Shown in pieces: positions 42,187 to 51,958 of a stretch of 64,000 bases of DNA. A model generated the notes under the pieces. That model saw only the letters and a program-made list of their open reading frames with translations. It did no database searches and had not been told where the DNA came from. This DNA is from Lachnospiraceae bacterium AM93-12TA. GTDB taxonomy: Bacteria; Bacillota; Clostridia; Lachnospirales; Lachnospiraceae. The stretch is taken from assembly GCA_027698105.1 (NCBI GenBank), contig JAQERH010000009.1, positions 30,675 to 94,674 on the forward strand, read 5' to 3'. The position numbers were made by a program, and so were the translations under genes. Position 1 is the first letter of the stretch. Each line of letters begins with the position of its first letter.

Positions 42187-42300
42187 ATGTCTTTATTTCT
42201 GTATTTACGCATCTATTTTTGATATATTTTCTATCCGCTTTGATATTATCAGTTTATTTTATTGACTATTGTGTTTTTTTTATATTATTTAGATAGGCAC

Positions 42301-42600
42301 ATGTTTTGTATTTCCCATTCAGAAGAGGAGGGGATTTGTACGTTAAAATGGTATCTATGTCTTTTGCTTTTTAATGTTTACAACGGAATGCGGTTATTGG
42401 ATACGCTGGGGGTTCTGTCTGTCCAGCCGGATATCAGAGTATTGTCTGGAGTGATTCTGTTATCAGCTGCTTTAACTATGATGCTCACTGATAAACTTTT
42501 ACACAACCATGTTGATTTCAAGGCAATGCCTTTGAAAGTTTTATTTGGAACGGGAGTTTTTCTTATGATTGCCGAGTTTATCATCCATGTTTCATCCTGA
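42301..42600 (+). CDS. Hypothetical small membrane protein
   Basis: A 99-residue protein with three hydrophobic helices (LKWYLCLLLFNVY; VLSGVILLSAALTMML; VLFGTGVFLMIAEFIIHV). The start is uncertain: ATG at 42301 has only a weak AGG upstream, and a TTG 13 codons earlier has nothing better. Family unknown. It converges with the helicase gene across a terminator hairpin. Confidence 0.5.
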   Translation: MFCISHSEEEGICTLKWYLCLLLFNVYNGMRLLDTLGVLSVQPDIRVLSGVILLSAALTMMLTDKLLHNHVDFKAMPLKVLFGTGVFLMIAEFIIHVSS

Positions 42601-42604
42601 TCTG

Positions 42605-42674
42605 AAAAGGAGAAAGATCCTTTTCCTGGTTTCTCCTATACTGAATGAAAACAGGAAATGTTTCTTTCTCCTTT
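42605..42674. terminator. Long bidirectional terminator
   Basis: AAAAGGAGAAAG pairs with CTTTCTCCTTT, and inside it CCTGGTTTCTC with GAAAACAGG, giving a long imperfect hairpin between convergent genes. T-runs follow on both strands. Confidence 0.7.
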
Positions 42675-42711
42675 ATTATTTGAATTTTTTTAATTTACCT
42701 GAATTTCAGAT

Positions 42712-44373
42712 TTATTTCCGGTTCGCTTTCTCCATATGGATATTCTTACCCTTGATCCTTACGTCCTTCATGGCCTGGAGCACAATGTCTGCCTGCTCTC
42801 TGGGAACCTCCACAAAGGTGTACTTGTCGTACATATCGATGCTTCCCACCATTTTGCCCGGCATTCCGGACTCGCCTGCAATGGCTCCCAGGATATCTCC
42901 TGGCTTTACGTTCTGGTTCTTTCCAATGTTGATGAAAAGTCTGGCCATATCGTCTCCTCCGGATCGGCTTCCTCTGCCGCCGGAGCGTCCGCCTCTTCCT
43001 CTGCCGGAATTTCTGTCCCTGTAATCTCCCAGGTCATCTAAAGAGCGCAGAGGTCTGGAATCCTCGACAATATCTTCATTGTCCTCGCCCATAATCATGC
43101 GGAGCAGTCCTGCCGCCAGGTCAAGGGTTGTGTAATCCTCTTCCAGAACCTTTTTCTCAATAATATCAATCAGGCGGTTCATATCGCTGTCCTGCAGAAG
43201 CTCCTCTGCCTGGCACAGAATCTTGTCAGCCTTAATCTCTGTTACATCGTCAATAGATGGAATCGGCTGGGGCACAATCTTCGTCTTACAGTAGCGCTGA
43301 ATATCGCGGAGTTTGTAAACCTCTTTTCCCACCACGAGACTGAAGGCCTTTCCCTCTCTTCCGGCCCGGCCGGTACGGCCGATTCGGTGTACATAATACT
43401 CCTCATCCTGGGGAATATCGTAATTAAATACAGCCTCCACGTCATCCACATCGATTCCTCTGGCAGCCACGTCTGTAGCTACTAAAATATCGGTTCTTCC
43501 CTTTCTGAAACCGTTCATAACACGGTCTCTCTGGATCTGCTTCAGATCTCCGTGAAGTCCCTCCGCAAAGTAGCCGCGGCCCTGAAGAGCCAGAACCAGC
43601 TCGTCTACCTGGCGCTTGGTGTTGCAGAATACCACAGACAGCTTGGGAGCGTACATATCGAGGAGACGGCACATAACCTCAATCTTATTCTTCGGCTTTA
43701 CCTCATAATAATACTGAGTTACCTTAGGAACTGTCAGATCTTTCTTCACTACCTTTACAATCTCCGGATCCTTCTGGAATTTCTTCGCAATCTCTGCAAT
43801 CGCTGCCGGCATGGTAGCGGAAAACATTACTGTCTGACGCTCTTCCGGAAGCTCGCTTAAAATTGTCTCCATATCTTCCAGAAAGCCCATATTTAACATT
43901 TCATCCGCCTCGTCCAGAACCACTGTATGGACCTGGCCGAACTTAATCGTCTTTCTTCTCATATGATCCATCACACGGCCCGGAGTTCCGATAATCACCT
44001 GAACCCCGTCTTTTAAGGAACGGATCTGCTTTACAATCTCCTGTCCGCCGTAGATGGGCAGAACCTTAATACCGTGCATATATTTTGCCAGACTGCGGAT
44101 TTCGTCTGCCACCTGGATTGCCAGTTCTCTCGTCGGGCAGAGTACTACAGCCTGAAGCTTCTTATTCTTCGGATCAATCTTCTGGAGCAGAGGAATTCCA
44201 AAAGCTGCCGTCTTTCCTGTTCCTGTCTGCGCCTGTCCTATAATATCTTTTCCCTCTATCTCCAAGGGGATCGCCTTTGCCTGAATCGGTGATGCCGCCT
44301 CAAATCCCATATCTGTCACTGCACGCAGAATTTTTGCGTCCAGATTTAATTCTTCAAATCTGATTGTCTCCAT
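42712..44373 (-). CDS. DEAD-box RNA helicase with DbpA-type RNA-binding tail
   Basis: A 553-residue DEAD-box helicase, unwinding RNA in ribosome assembly or cold adaptation. Motifs: Q-motif (ASPIQAKAIP), I AQTGTGKT, Ia PTRELA, II VLDEADEML, III FSATMP, V ATDVAARGID, VI HRIGRTGRAG. A Gly/Arg/Ser-rich linker (about 455-480) leads to a C-terminal DbpA RNA-binding domain (ARLFINIGKNQNVKPGDILGAI). Its leader carries an intrinsic terminator between promoter and gene. Confidence 0.94.
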   Translation of the reverse strand: METIRFEELNLDAKILRAVTDMGFEAASPIQAKAIPLEIEGKDIIGQAQTGTGKTAAFGIPLLQKIDPKNKKLQAVVLCPTRELAIQVADEIRSLAKYMHGIKVLPIYGGQEIVKQIRSLKDGVQVIIGTPGRVMDHMRRKTIKFGQVHTVVLDEADEMLNMGFLEDMETILSELPEERQTVMFSATMPAAIAEIAKKFQKDPEIVKVVKKDLTVPKVTQYYYEVKPKNKIEVMCRLLDMYAPKLSVVFCNTKRQVDELVLALQGRGYFAEGLHGDLKQIQRDRVMNGFRKGRTDILVATDVAARGIDVDDVEAVFNYDIPQDEEYYVHRIGRTGRAGREGKAFSLVVGKEVYKLRDIQRYCKTKIVPQPIPSIDDVTEIKADKILCQAEELLQDSDMNRLIDIIEKKVLEEDYTTLDLAAGLLRMIMGEDNEDIVEDSRPLRSLDDLGDYRDRNSGRGRGGRSGGRGSRSGGDDMARLFINIGKNQNVKPGDILGAIAGESGMPGKMVGSIDMYDKYTFVEVPREQADIVLQAMKDVRIKGKNIHMEKANRK

Positions 44374-44463
44374 TCTAGTCCTTTCTTACACTTCTAACTC
44401 TTTTCCCATTCTGAAGGCATACAAAAGCTTTGCCTCACAGAAACATGCATGTCTCCATAAAGC

Positions 44464-44499
44464 AAAAAAAAGATCCAAGACCGTTTCAGTTCTTGAACC
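44464..44499 (-). terminator. Leader terminator (attenuator) of the DEAD-box helicase
   Basis: On the minus strand GGTTCAAGA pairs over nine bases (two G-U) with TCTTGGATC, followed by eight T. It lies between the promoter at 44521 and the helicase ATG at 44373, so it would stop transcription about 50 nt into the leader unless prevented. Confidence 0.75.
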
Positions 44500-44520
44500 T
44501 TCCCGCTGTATACCCAGCTT

Positions 44521-44549
44521 ACTATATCAGAATTTTCTCCTTCTGTCAA
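44521..44549 (-). promoter_or_regulatory. Sigma-A promoter of the DEAD-box helicase
   Basis: TTGACA, 17 bp, TATAGT on the minus strand, giving a leader of about 140 nt. A nested hairpin (GACACA...TGTGTC around TGCCA/TGGCA, 44556-44592) sits between it and the brnQ stop. Confidence 0.82.
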
Positions 44550-44592
44550 TGAGCTGACACAGAATCTGCCAGTCTGGCAGGCCTCCGTGTGT

Positions 44593-45906
44593 CTAATCGC
44601 CACCGCGCAGGCCTGCCACTGTATCCAGCCATTTTCCCGCCAGCGCGCCTGCCAGTCCAGGCAAAATCCAGCCAAGGCCCAACTCATATCCCGGAAGCAG
44701 AGAGAGGATCTGGGAAACAGACTGAATTCTGATTCCGGCTCCTTCTAATGCATAGGCAATGCTGACTATTCCTGTTAAAAGCACAGCCAGACGGTACATT
44801 CTCCTGCTCCCTGTTCCTGTAAAGGACAGGAAAATCAAAGCGATGGCCACCGGATAAATGCCATTCAGCACAGGCACAGAAAATACCAGGATTTTTGTCA
44901 GACCCACATTGGATACCGCCATGCTGACTGCTGCAAACAGAATCACCCACTTCCTGTATCCGACACATGGAATCAGCTGGCAGAAAAACTCGCTGCAGCA
45001 GCTTAAAAGGCCGACACAGGTATTAAAGCAGGCGATGAAGAACATCAGACCCAGCACCACAGTTCCGGCTGTTCCGAAAATACTGTCTGCCACAAAGGTC
45101 AGCACTCTGGCTCCATTGTCCAGCGCCTGCGCCTCCGGGCCTGCCTTAATTCCCACATAGGTCAAGGCGCAGTATACAAGTGCCAGGAGTACGCCCGCTG
45201 TCAATCCGCTCCGCACCGTAGACTTTACTGCTGCAGCCTCATCCTTCACTCCTGCCGCTCTGATATTAAGGGCAATGATAATTCCAAAGTTTAAAGCTGC
45301 TATGGTATCCATCGTCTGATATCCCTCCAGAAAGCCCTTCACCGGCGCCAGATTTCTGTAGGCGTCTGCCGGCATAGGCGATGCCTGAGGTTCGGCAGCT
45401 ATGCTGCCTGCAAACATAATAAAAATAAGACCCAGCAGTGCAGGACATAAAATCTTTCCCAGGCACTGCGTCAGCCTGTCTGGATGAAACGCTGTCACTG
45501 CCGCCAGCAGAAAAAATACGGCAGAATATGCAAGCTGCCACCAGGCCGCCGGATCTCCATTTTCCAGAAACGGAAGCACCGTCATTTCAAAAGAGGTACT
45601 GGCTGTCCTGGGGATGGCCAGACATGGACCAATCGACAGATAAATTAAAATGGTAAAGAGCATGGAAAATGCAGGATGGACTTTCCCTGCCAGACAGTCA
45701 AGCCCTCCTGCCCTGGACACAGCTACAACTCCCAGCACTGGAAGACCGACTGCGCTCAGCAAAAAGCCAGCCATGGCCGGCCATGCCGCTGTTCCTGCCT
45801 GAGCCGCTAAAAACGGCGGAAAAATCAGATTTCCCGCCCCAAAAAACATGGAAAACAAGGTCAGGCCCATAATCATGAGCCGTCTGCCTTTTAATGTCTC
45901 ATTCAT
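44593..45906 (-). CDS. brnQ: Branched-chain amino acid carrier BrnQ
   Basis: A 437-residue LIVCS-family sodium-coupled importer for Leu/Ile/Val with about 12 membrane helices. The N-terminal LTLFSMFFGAGNLIFPPFLAAQAG block is diagnostic of the family. The gene overlaps the end of the upstream glycosyltransferase-like gene by 4 bp and so is co-translated with it. No T-box or CodY-like site is obvious upstream. Confidence 0.94.
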   Translation of the reverse strand: MNETLKGRRLMIMGLTLFSMFFGAGNLIFPPFLAAQAGTAAWPAMAGFLLSAVGLPVLGVVAVSRAGGLDCLAGKVHPAFSMLFTILIYLSIGPCLAIPRTASTSFEMTVLPFLENGDPAAWWQLAYSAVFFLLAAVTAFHPDRLTQCLGKILCPALLGLIFIMFAGSIAAEPQASPMPADAYRNLAPVKGFLEGYQTMDTIAALNFGIIIALNIRAAGVKDEAAAVKSTVRSGLTAGVLLALVYCALTYVGIKAGPEAQALDNGARVLTFVADSIFGTAGTVVLGLMFFIACFNTCVGLLSCCSEFFCQLIPCVGYRKWVILFAAVSMAVSNVGLTKILVFSVPVLNGIYPVAIALIFLSFTGTGSRRMYRLAVLLTGIVSIAYALEGAGIRIQSVSQILSLLPGYELGLGWILPGLAGALAGKWLDTVAGLRGGD

Positions 45907-47537
45907 ACTAACCTCCTCTTTGATACCCAGTGAATCCAGTCCTGTATTCCAAGGACTGCATACGGAATTAAAAGTACAAAATAAGAAACTGCATACTGTC
46001 CCTTCGCTTCCCAGAACAGATGGAACAGGAAACCTCCAATAAAGATGACGGCGAACAGCAATCCCTGAAACTGAACTCTCCGGAAACGGAACACTGCAAA
46101 TAGAAGCGCCCCGGCATAGACCAGCGTCTGGACTGCATTACACAGCTCCCAGTAAACCTCATTGGCCGTACCTCCCTCTTTAAACAGGGATCTGGCAAAG
46201 GCAGGAAACAGCCACCCAAATCCTTTCACTTCCTGAATCCAGAGACTCTGAAAGGTCGGCTCCGTCCACATGGAGCGCAGTTTTCTATTAAAAAAATCGG
46301 CTCCATAGCCGGGATGTTCCATGAAATACCGGAGCGTACGTCCCAGATCACGCTCCACAGCTGCTGCCGTCAGTTCCCGGTCTTCATGATTATCCAGATA
46401 GATGTGTACATTATAATTATTAAACCAGCCAGGCGCCCTGCTTCCCTCCTGAAGTCCCATCTCCACCCATGTAAGCATCGGCGGCCCGCCCTCCACTGAA
46501 TGGCCTGCAGCCAGAGTGAGTCCTCCCAGCACCAGACTGCGGCTGATCAGATAGGCAGCCACCACAGAAATGGCTCCCAGAATCAAAACAGGCTTTTTCT
46601 GAAATACTGCTTCCGCCGCAAAAAAAATGACCATGGCCGCCAGCACAATCATATAGTTGGATTTAAAGAGAATCGCTGTCGAAATCAGAAGCGATGCCAG
46701 CATCAGATCCCTCTTTCGGCCTTCCTCCAGAAATCTTCTCTCATACCACACAGCAGCGGCAGAGCAGGTAAACCCCGGTATCGTCCCATAGGCAAATGTA
46801 ATATAGAAGGAAAATGGCAGGAAGGCCAACAGCAGCAGAGCCAGACTGTGAAAGCCTCCCTTCATCTCCAGAACATCCTCTGCCATCCTTTCTGTATACA
46901 GAATACCCATTATCAAAAAGGCCACATTGAGCAGCTGCCACAAAAAAGCGGCCTGTTCCCCTGCCAGAAGATACAGAACAGCCGCAAACAGGATCTGGCC
47001 GTTCTGATGGGGATAGGTGTATGCATAACCTTCAAAATCGGAATAGTAGTAGCGAAAGCCCACCTGATTCCAGGGAGAAAAGTCTCCCTCCGCCAAGGCT
47101 TTTCCACAGTCAATCACCAGACGCTGATCGGATGCAGGCTGAAACATCGTTCCCATAATCCAGATCACATAAAGTCCTGAAAAAATGAGAAGAAGCCGGG
47201 CAAAACGCGCTCGGCGTTCCGCCTGCTCCTCCCGGCTTTCTTCGCTTCTTCTCTCTGTCTCTCTTATTCTCAGAAACATCACGCCCAGAACTGTGATAAG
47301 GGCAAACACCACCAGATGATAAAGAGGGGAATCTTTGTAAAACCACACCTGTTCAGCTCCGCCATACACAGCCGCGCTGCCTGTCGCGCTGAGAAACAGA
47401 AGCAGCAATAAAATCCCTGTAAAAATAAACAGAACTACAATACAGGCCGCTGCCTCCAGGCAGGATCGCTCCTCTCTTAATTTTCTTTTTCTGCTGCGCC
47501 CTCTTCCCCCTTCTCTCATTTCCTCCCAGATCATCAT
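45903..47537 (-). CDS. GT-C-like membrane glycosyltransferase
   Basis: A 544-residue polytopic protein with about 11-12 helices and a basic N terminus (GRGRSRKRKLREER). The first outside loop has YTYPHQNGQ-type residues (YSDFEGYAYTYPHQNGQILF) similar to the acidic/His catalytic loop of GT39/GT83-like lipid-sugar-dependent enzymes. The long C-terminal outside loop has HIYLDNHEDRELT. It probably transfers a lipid-linked sugar to a cell-envelope acceptor; substrate unknown. AGAGGAG precedes ATG-ATG. It lies upstream of brnQ with a 4-bp overlap. Confidence 0.75.
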   Translation of the reverse strand: MMIWEEMREGGRGRSRKRKLREERSCLEAAACIVVLFIFTGILLLLLFLSATGSAAVYGGAEQVWFYKDSPLYHLVVFALITVLGVMFLRIRETERRSEESREEQAERRARFARLLLIFSGLYVIWIMGTMFQPASDQRLVIDCGKALAEGDFSPWNQVGFRYYYSDFEGYAYTYPHQNGQILFAAVLYLLAGEQAAFLWQLLNVAFLIMGILYTERMAEDVLEMKGGFHSLALLLLAFLPFSFYITFAYGTIPGFTCSAAAVWYERRFLEEGRKRDLMLASLLISTAILFKSNYMIVLAAMVIFFAAEAVFQKKPVLILGAISVVAAYLISRSLVLGGLTLAAGHSVEGGPPMLTWVEMGLQEGSRAPGWFNNYNVHIYLDNHEDRELTAAAVERDLGRTLRYFMEHPGYGADFFNRKLRSMWTEPTFQSLWIQEVKGFGWLFPAFARSLFKEGGTANEVYWELCNAVQTLVYAGALLFAVFRFRRVQFQGLLFAVIFIGGFLFHLFWEAKGQYAVSYFVLLIPYAVLGIQDWIHWVSKRRLV

Positions 47538-47577
47538 GCTCCTCTTATGTCTCTCTTACCTCTGTCTGCCTCAGGAA

Positions 47578-48267
47578 TCAGACCTTAAACCGATAGCCCA
47601 CACCCCAGATTGTCTCAATATACTGAGGCTTCGCTGTGTTAAACTCAATCTTCTCCCTGATTTTCTTAATGTGAACAGTCACTGTAGCGATATCTCCCAG
47701 AGATTCCATATCCCAAATGCGGCTGAACAGCTCCTCCTTGGTAAACACATGGTTCGGATTCTGAGCCAGAAATGCCAGCAGGTCAAATTCCTTGGTAGTA
47801 AAATTTTTCTCCTCCCCGTTCACATACACTCTTCTGGCTGTCTTGTCAATTTTCAGACCGCGGATCTCGATGATTTCATTTTCCGGCATTCCGCTTCCAA
47901 TCAGCCTCTCATAGCGGGCCATGTGGGCCTTCACCCTGGCTACCATCTCGCTGGGGCTGAATGGCTTTGTAATATAGTCATCTGCTCCCAGGCCCAGTCC
48001 CCGGATCTTGTCGATGTCATCTTTCTTGGCAGAAACCATAATAATCGGCGTATTCTTTGCCTCCCTGACCTTCCTGCAGATCTCAAATCCATCTACTCCC
48101 GGCAGCATCAAATCCAGAATCAGAAGATCAAACTCCTCCTCCAGCGCTCTCTTAAGGCCTGTCTCACCATTATTCTCAATCTCTACCTCAAAGCCGGAAA
48201 GCTCCAGATAATCCTTCTCCAGCTCTGCAATAGCCTCCTCGTCCTCAACAATTAAAATTCTGCTCAT
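47578..48267 (-). CDS. OmpR-family response regulator
   Basis: A 229-residue regulator: acidic residues EDE (8-10), phospho-acceptor D52 (LILDLMLPGVDG), YITKPF lysine, and a winged helix ending IWGVGYRFKV. Its start overlaps the end of the kinase gene upstream? No: it is the upstream gene of the two in sequence but transcribed second; the kinase 48264-49754 precedes it on the minus strand with a 4-bp overlap. Kinase-then-regulator order is the reverse of the other two pairs' regulator-then-kinase order. Confidence 0.92.
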   Translation of the reverse strand: MSRILIVEDEEAIAELEKDYLELSGFEVEIENNGETGLKRALEEEFDLLILDLMLPGVDGFEICRKVREAKNTPIIMVSAKKDDIDKIRGLGLGADDYITKPFSPSEMVARVKAHMARYERLIGSGMPENEIIEIRGLKIDKTARRVYVNGEEKNFTTKEFDLLAFLAQNPNHVFTKEELFSRIWDMESLGDIATVTVHIKKIREKIEFNTAKPQYIETIWGVGYRFKV

Positions 48268-49754
48268 TCTTGAATTACCTCCTGGTATTTTCTAAGCACA
48301 AAATGAATTTCCGTGCCGATTCCTTCCTTGCTGGAAGCCCAAATCCTGCCTCCATGGTCCTCGATAATCTTTTTTACAATGGAAAGGCCAATACCGCTTC
48401 CTCCCTTGGAAGAATTCCGCGAGGAATCCGTCCGGTAGAACCGGTCGAAAATATAGGGCAGATCCTTCGCCGCAATTCCCTTTCCGTTATCCTCAATGAC
48501 AACCTGGATAAAATCTCCGTCATCTGTAATTCGAAGGTTGATAATGCCCTTCTTTTTATCAAGATATTTCAGGGAATTTCCGATGATGTTGTTAATCACC
48601 CGCTTCATCTGCTCCGCATCCGCGATAATCAGCACATCCTCATCCACATAGTTAAAATACCCCAGCTCAATTCCCCTGGTCTCCATGTCCAGACCGACCT
48701 CCTCCACGCAGTCCCAGAAATACTCGGCTACGTTAATCTTGGAAAAGGTATATGGAATCCGGTTCGTATCAATCTTTGAGTAAAAAGTCAGTTCGTCGAT
48801 CAGACGGTCCATATCATTGGCCTTATTGTAAATGGTTCTGATATACTTATTCAGCTTCTCCGGCGATGAAGCTACTCCGTCCTGAATACCCTCTACATAG
48901 CCCTTAATCGCTGTGATCGGTGTTTTCAGATCATGGGAAATATTGCTGATCAGCTCCTTGCTCTCCTTATCATACTGGATCTTCTCCTCTGCTGATTCCT
49001 TCAGACGAAGGCGCATCTCCTCAAAGTCCTGGCAGAGCATTCCGATTTCATCGTCATTTTCTGCGTCCAGCGTAAAATCCAGATTTCCGTCCCGAATCTT
49101 CTTCGTCGCCTCCTGAAGCTCGTGGAGCGGGCGCAGAATCGACCGGTATACCCACATGACCAGCATACCGCCTGTCAGACAGATAATGGCAATTCCTACA
49201 ATCAGCATCTCGTTGAGCATGGATTTAATCTCCGGCACATATTCGCCTACATTCGTCACAATGAAGGCACTGCCTCGGCTTTTGTCCCCATACTGAAAAT
49301 CAATCTGCTTTAACAGATGCTGCTCCTCTCCGTCCACATAGAAGCCGCCTGACAGCATATCTGAATTATCCTCCCCATAGGGCGGAAGCTGGGAGGAGAG
49401 ATGCTCCCCCTCCGGATGGCCGGAGAAAATAATGCGGCGTCCCTTCCGCACTAACAGAAAAGAGTATTCTTCTTCCAGCGCTTCATTTACCTTAGCCAGG
49501 TATTCCGGATCCTCCAGCCGATCCGGCTCCCTCATGGCAATATCGCGGATTTTTTTCTGTGAATTAATTGTCAGGCGGTTAAACATCTGCATGGAATTTC
49601 CAGAAAGCAGATCCACCTGATCGCTGAGTCCGTAAGTTTTCTGAATGGAACGAATCTGATAATTACTCAGAGCTGTAATAGCGCCGTAAATCAGGAAAAT
49701 CGGAACCACGGTAATAGTAATAAAGGCGATGGCCAGACGCGTCTTAATCTTCAT
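48264..49754 (-). CDS. Sensor histidine kinase
   Basis: A 496-residue kinase: two membrane helices (about 8-28 and 168-190) flank an extracellular sensor of about 140 residues. HAMP (YRSILRPLHELQEATKKIRDGNLDF), H-box NISHDLKTPITAIKGYVEGI, N-box NIIGNSLKYL, G1 IEDNGKGIAA and G2 GSGIGLSIVKKI follow. ATG at 49754 follows AAAGGAG; an upstream in-frame ATG would place the terminator hairpin inside the gene. It overlaps the response-regulator gene by 4 bp. Confidence 0.92.
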   Translation of the reverse strand: MKIKTRLAIAFITITVVPIFLIYGAITALSNYQIRSIQKTYGLSDQVDLLSGNSMQMFNRLTINSQKKIRDIAMREPDRLEDPEYLAKVNEALEEEYSFLLVRKGRRIIFSGHPEGEHLSSQLPPYGEDNSDMLSGGFYVDGEEQHLLKQIDFQYGDKSRGSAFIVTNVGEYVPEIKSMLNEMLIVGIAIICLTGGMLVMWVYRSILRPLHELQEATKKIRDGNLDFTLDAENDDEIGMLCQDFEEMRLRLKESAEEKIQYDKESKELISNISHDLKTPITAIKGYVEGIQDGVASSPEKLNKYIRTIYNKANDMDRLIDELTFYSKIDTNRIPYTFSKINVAEYFWDCVEEVGLDMETRGIELGYFNYVDEDVLIIADAEQMKRVINNIIGNSLKYLDKKKGIINLRITDDGDFIQVVIEDNGKGIAAKDLPYIFDRFYRTDSSRNSSKGGSGIGLSIVKKIIEDHGGRIWASSKEGIGTEIHFVLRKYQEVIQE

Positions 49755-49772
49755 ACTGCTGTCTCCTTTGAC

Positions 49773-49820
49773 AAAAATATGAGAAAACCTGTGCCTGCTG
49801 CATGGTTTTCTCATATTTTT
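49773..49820. terminator. Bidirectional terminator
   Basis: A perfect 17-bp arm pair AAAAATATGAGAAAACC / GGTTTTCTCATATTTTT around a 14-nt loop, with the T-run in the stem end on both strands. It separates the AraC gene from the kinase gene. Confidence 0.85.
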
Positions 49821-49893
49821 AATTGTCGCTGTGTACCTTATGATACCAGCGTTCAGCTTGTTTTAAGTATATCATATTTTTAGAGGTCCATTT

Positions 49894-50352
49894 CTAAAAG
49901 TTATCTAAATTTTCTCCCTTTTCCAGCCTGGCTCTGTACTCTCCGGCTGATATCCCCACCTGCCTCTTAAATACATGGCAGAAATGCGAGCGATCAGAGA
50001 ATCCTACCTCCACGGCAATGTCCCCCACACGCCTGGAAGAATCCGCCAGCAGGCGGATGGCCTCATCGATTCTCACACGGTTCAAAAGTTCCGAAAAATT
50101 TTTTCCCGTATAACGGTTTAACAGCTTGCTTAAATGCCATTGACTTACAAAAATCTGCTCCGCCACATTGGCCAGAGTCAAATGATTTCTGTAATTCTCC
50201 TTCATATAGCAGAGCGCCCGCGCTACCAGATACGCGCCGGCTGATTCTTTCTGGCCGGACTCAGTCTTGAACTCCATGGGATCCCCTGGGGATGAATTTT
50301 TGCATACGCTCTGTTTCACACCTGATACCCCCATTTTATTTGGCATCAGCAT
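49894..50352 (-). CDS. AraC-family DNA-binding protein (minimal)
   Basis: A 152-residue regulator made almost only of the AraC double helix-turn-helix (about 45-145): LTLANVAEQIFVSQWHLSKLLNRYTGKNFSELLNRVRIDEA and VGDIAVEVGFSDRSHFCHVFKRQVGISAGEYR. There is no sensor domain, so activity probably depends on expression level or a partner. The start is the first of three nearby ATGs after AGGGG. Confidence 0.87.
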   Translation of the reverse strand: MLMPNKMGVSGVKQSVCKNSSPGDPMEFKTESGQKESAGAYLVARALCYMKENYRNHLTLANVAEQIFVSQWHLSKLLNRYTGKNFSELLNRVRIDEAIRLLADSSRRVGDIAVEVGFSDRSHFCHVFKRQVGISAGEYRARLEKGENLDNF

Positions 50353-50411
50353 CTGCCGATACCCCTGTATACATAGATACCTTCTGTCCCTTTCTCTTCT
50401 GTCCTACCAAA

Positions 50412-50440
50412 ATCATATACTATTTATCAGCAAAATTCAA
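50412..50440 (-). promoter_or_regulatory. Sigma-A promoter of the AraC-type gene
   Basis: TTGAAT, 17 bp, TATGAT on the minus strand, about 60 bp before the start codon. Confidence 0.7.
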
Positions 50441-50539
50441 GTTTTATTCAAATTTTTCCAAAATATATACTCTGTTTTTCTATTAAAAACCATTATTCAG
50501 AATAGCAGGAATTATTGATTTATTTTCAGATATTGTACC

Positions 50540-50592
50540 AAAAAAGAGACATTTCCCGGAAGCGCCGCCGCTTCTATCGGAAAATGTCTCTT
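50540..50592 (-). terminator. Terminator of metK
   Basis: AGAGACATTTTCCG pairs with CGGGAAATGTCTCT (one mismatch), then TTTTTT on the minus strand, about 30 bp past the metK stop. Confidence 0.85.
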
Positions 50593-50622
50593 CTCAGCCT
50601 CAATTATTCGAACGGACTCAAT

Positions 50623-51813
50623 TTATTTTAAATATCCCTTCAGTGTATCTACCCGGTCTAATCTCTCCCACGGAAGATCCAGGTCGTTTCTTCCGAAATG
50701 ACCGTAAGCTGCTGTCTGCTTGTAAATCGGACGGCGCAGATCCAGCATCTTAATAATACCTGCCGGACGGAGATCGAAATTCTCTCTCACGATCTCTACC
50801 AGCTTCTCATCAGAAAGCTTTCCTGTTCCAAAAGTATCTACCATGATAGAAGTAGGATGAGCTACTCCAATTGCATAAGAGAGCTGAATCTCGCACTTGT
50901 CAGCCAGTCCTGCAGCTACAATGTTTTTAGCCACATAGCGGGCTGCGTAAGCTGCGGAACGGTCTACCTTTGTACAGTCCTTTCCGGAGAAGGCTCCGCC
51001 GCCGTGACGGGCATATCCGCCGTAAGTATCTACAATGATCTTTCTTCCTGTCAGACCGCTGTCTCCGTGAGGTCCGCCAATCACGAAACGTCCAGTCGGA
51101 TTGATAAAAAACTTTGTATTGGTATCGATCATATTAGCCGGAAGAATCGGATCAAATACATAGCGCTTAATGTCCTTATGAATCTGCTCCTGTGTTACCT
51201 TCTCATCGTGCTGAGTGGAAAGAACAACTGCATCTAAGCGGAACGGCTTTCCGTTTTCATCGTACTCTACCGTTACCTGTGTCTTTCCGTCTGGACGAAG
51301 ATACGGAAGTGTTCCGTTCTTTCTCACCTCTGTCAGCCTTCTGGCCAGCTTGTGAGCCAGGGAAATCGGATAAGGCATATACTCCTCTGTCTCGTTTGCG
51401 GCAAAGCCGAACATCATACCCTGATCGCCGGCTCCGATGGCGTCAATCTCCTCGTCTGACATCTTGTTCTCTTTTGCCTCTAAGGCCTTATCTACACCCA
51501 GGGCAATATCAGCAGACTGCTCGTCGATAGCAGTCAGTACGCCGCAGGTATCACAGTCAAAGCCGTACTTTGCACGGTCATATCCAATCTCACGTACTGT
51601 CTCACGGACAATCTTCTGAATATCTACATAAGCATTTGTTGTAATCTCTCCCATAACCAGCACAAGACCTGTAGTAACAGCTGTCTCACAGGCAACACGG
51701 CTCATAGGATCCATCTCCATAAGGGCATCCAGAATCGCGTCAGAAATCTGATCACACATTTTGTCCGGATGGCCCTCTGTAACAGACTCAGATGTAAAAA
51801 GTAACTTCTCCAC
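50623..51813 (-). CDS. metK: S-adenosylmethionine synthetase
   Basis: A 396-residue methionine adenosyltransferase making SAM from methionine and [28 protein letters not shown] is the N-terminal signature. [10 protein letters not shown] and the [19 protein letters not shown] loop bind ATP and Mg. It is a single-gene unit between promoter 52137 and the terminator at 50540. A SAM riboswitch with terminator lies in its leader, so SAM represses its own synthesis. Confidence 0.97.
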   Translation of the reverse strand: MEKLLFTSESVTEGHPDKMCDQISDAILDALMEMDPMSRVACETAVTTGLVLVMGEITTNAYVDIQKIVRETVREIGYDRAKYGFDCDTCGVLTAIDEQSADIALGVDKALEAKENKMSDEEIDAIGAGDQGMMFGFAANETEEYMPYPISLAHKLARRLTEVRKNGTLPYLRPDGKTQVTVEYDENGKPFRLDAVVLSTQHDEKVTQEQIHKDIKRYVFDPILPANMIDTNTKFFINPTGRFVIGGPHGDSGLTGRKIIVDTYGGYARHGGGAFSGKDCTKVDRSAAYAARYVAKNIVAAGLADKCEIQLSYAIGVAHPTSIMVDTFGTGKLSDEKLVEIVRENFDLRPAGIIKMLDLRRPIYKQTAAYGHFGRNDLDLPWERLDRVDTLKGYLK

Positions 51814-51913
51814 GTTGTTCCTCCTTTTCGTAGTAAATCAATGTTTTTCTGCATCTGTGCGTATCTTTGTACATCTTAGACTTTTTTTACAATAAAAACA
51901 AAGTTTTTATCGT

Positions 51914-51941
51914 AAAAAAAAGTCCGCAGCAACACGGACTT
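51914..51941 (-). terminator. SAM-riboswitch expression-platform terminator
   Basis: AAGTCCG, an 8-nt loop, CGGACTT, then a run of eight T on the minus strand, between the aptamer and metK. Confidence 0.88.
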
Positions 51942-51958
51942 GATTTTTTCTATCAGTT

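Noticed and set aside
44394-44687. 97-codon minus-strand frame overlapping the end of brnQ
   Set aside because: It overlaps brnQ out of frame and spans the helicase promoter and leader terminator, which have better support.
46500-47180. Plus-strand open frame of 226 codons
   Set aside because: It is antisense to the GT-C-like protein; the Gln/His-rich peptide shows no domain and has no ribosome site.
47536-48255. Plus-strand open frame of 239 codons opposite a response regulator
   Set aside because: Shadow of the strongly coding minus-strand regulator; no start signal.
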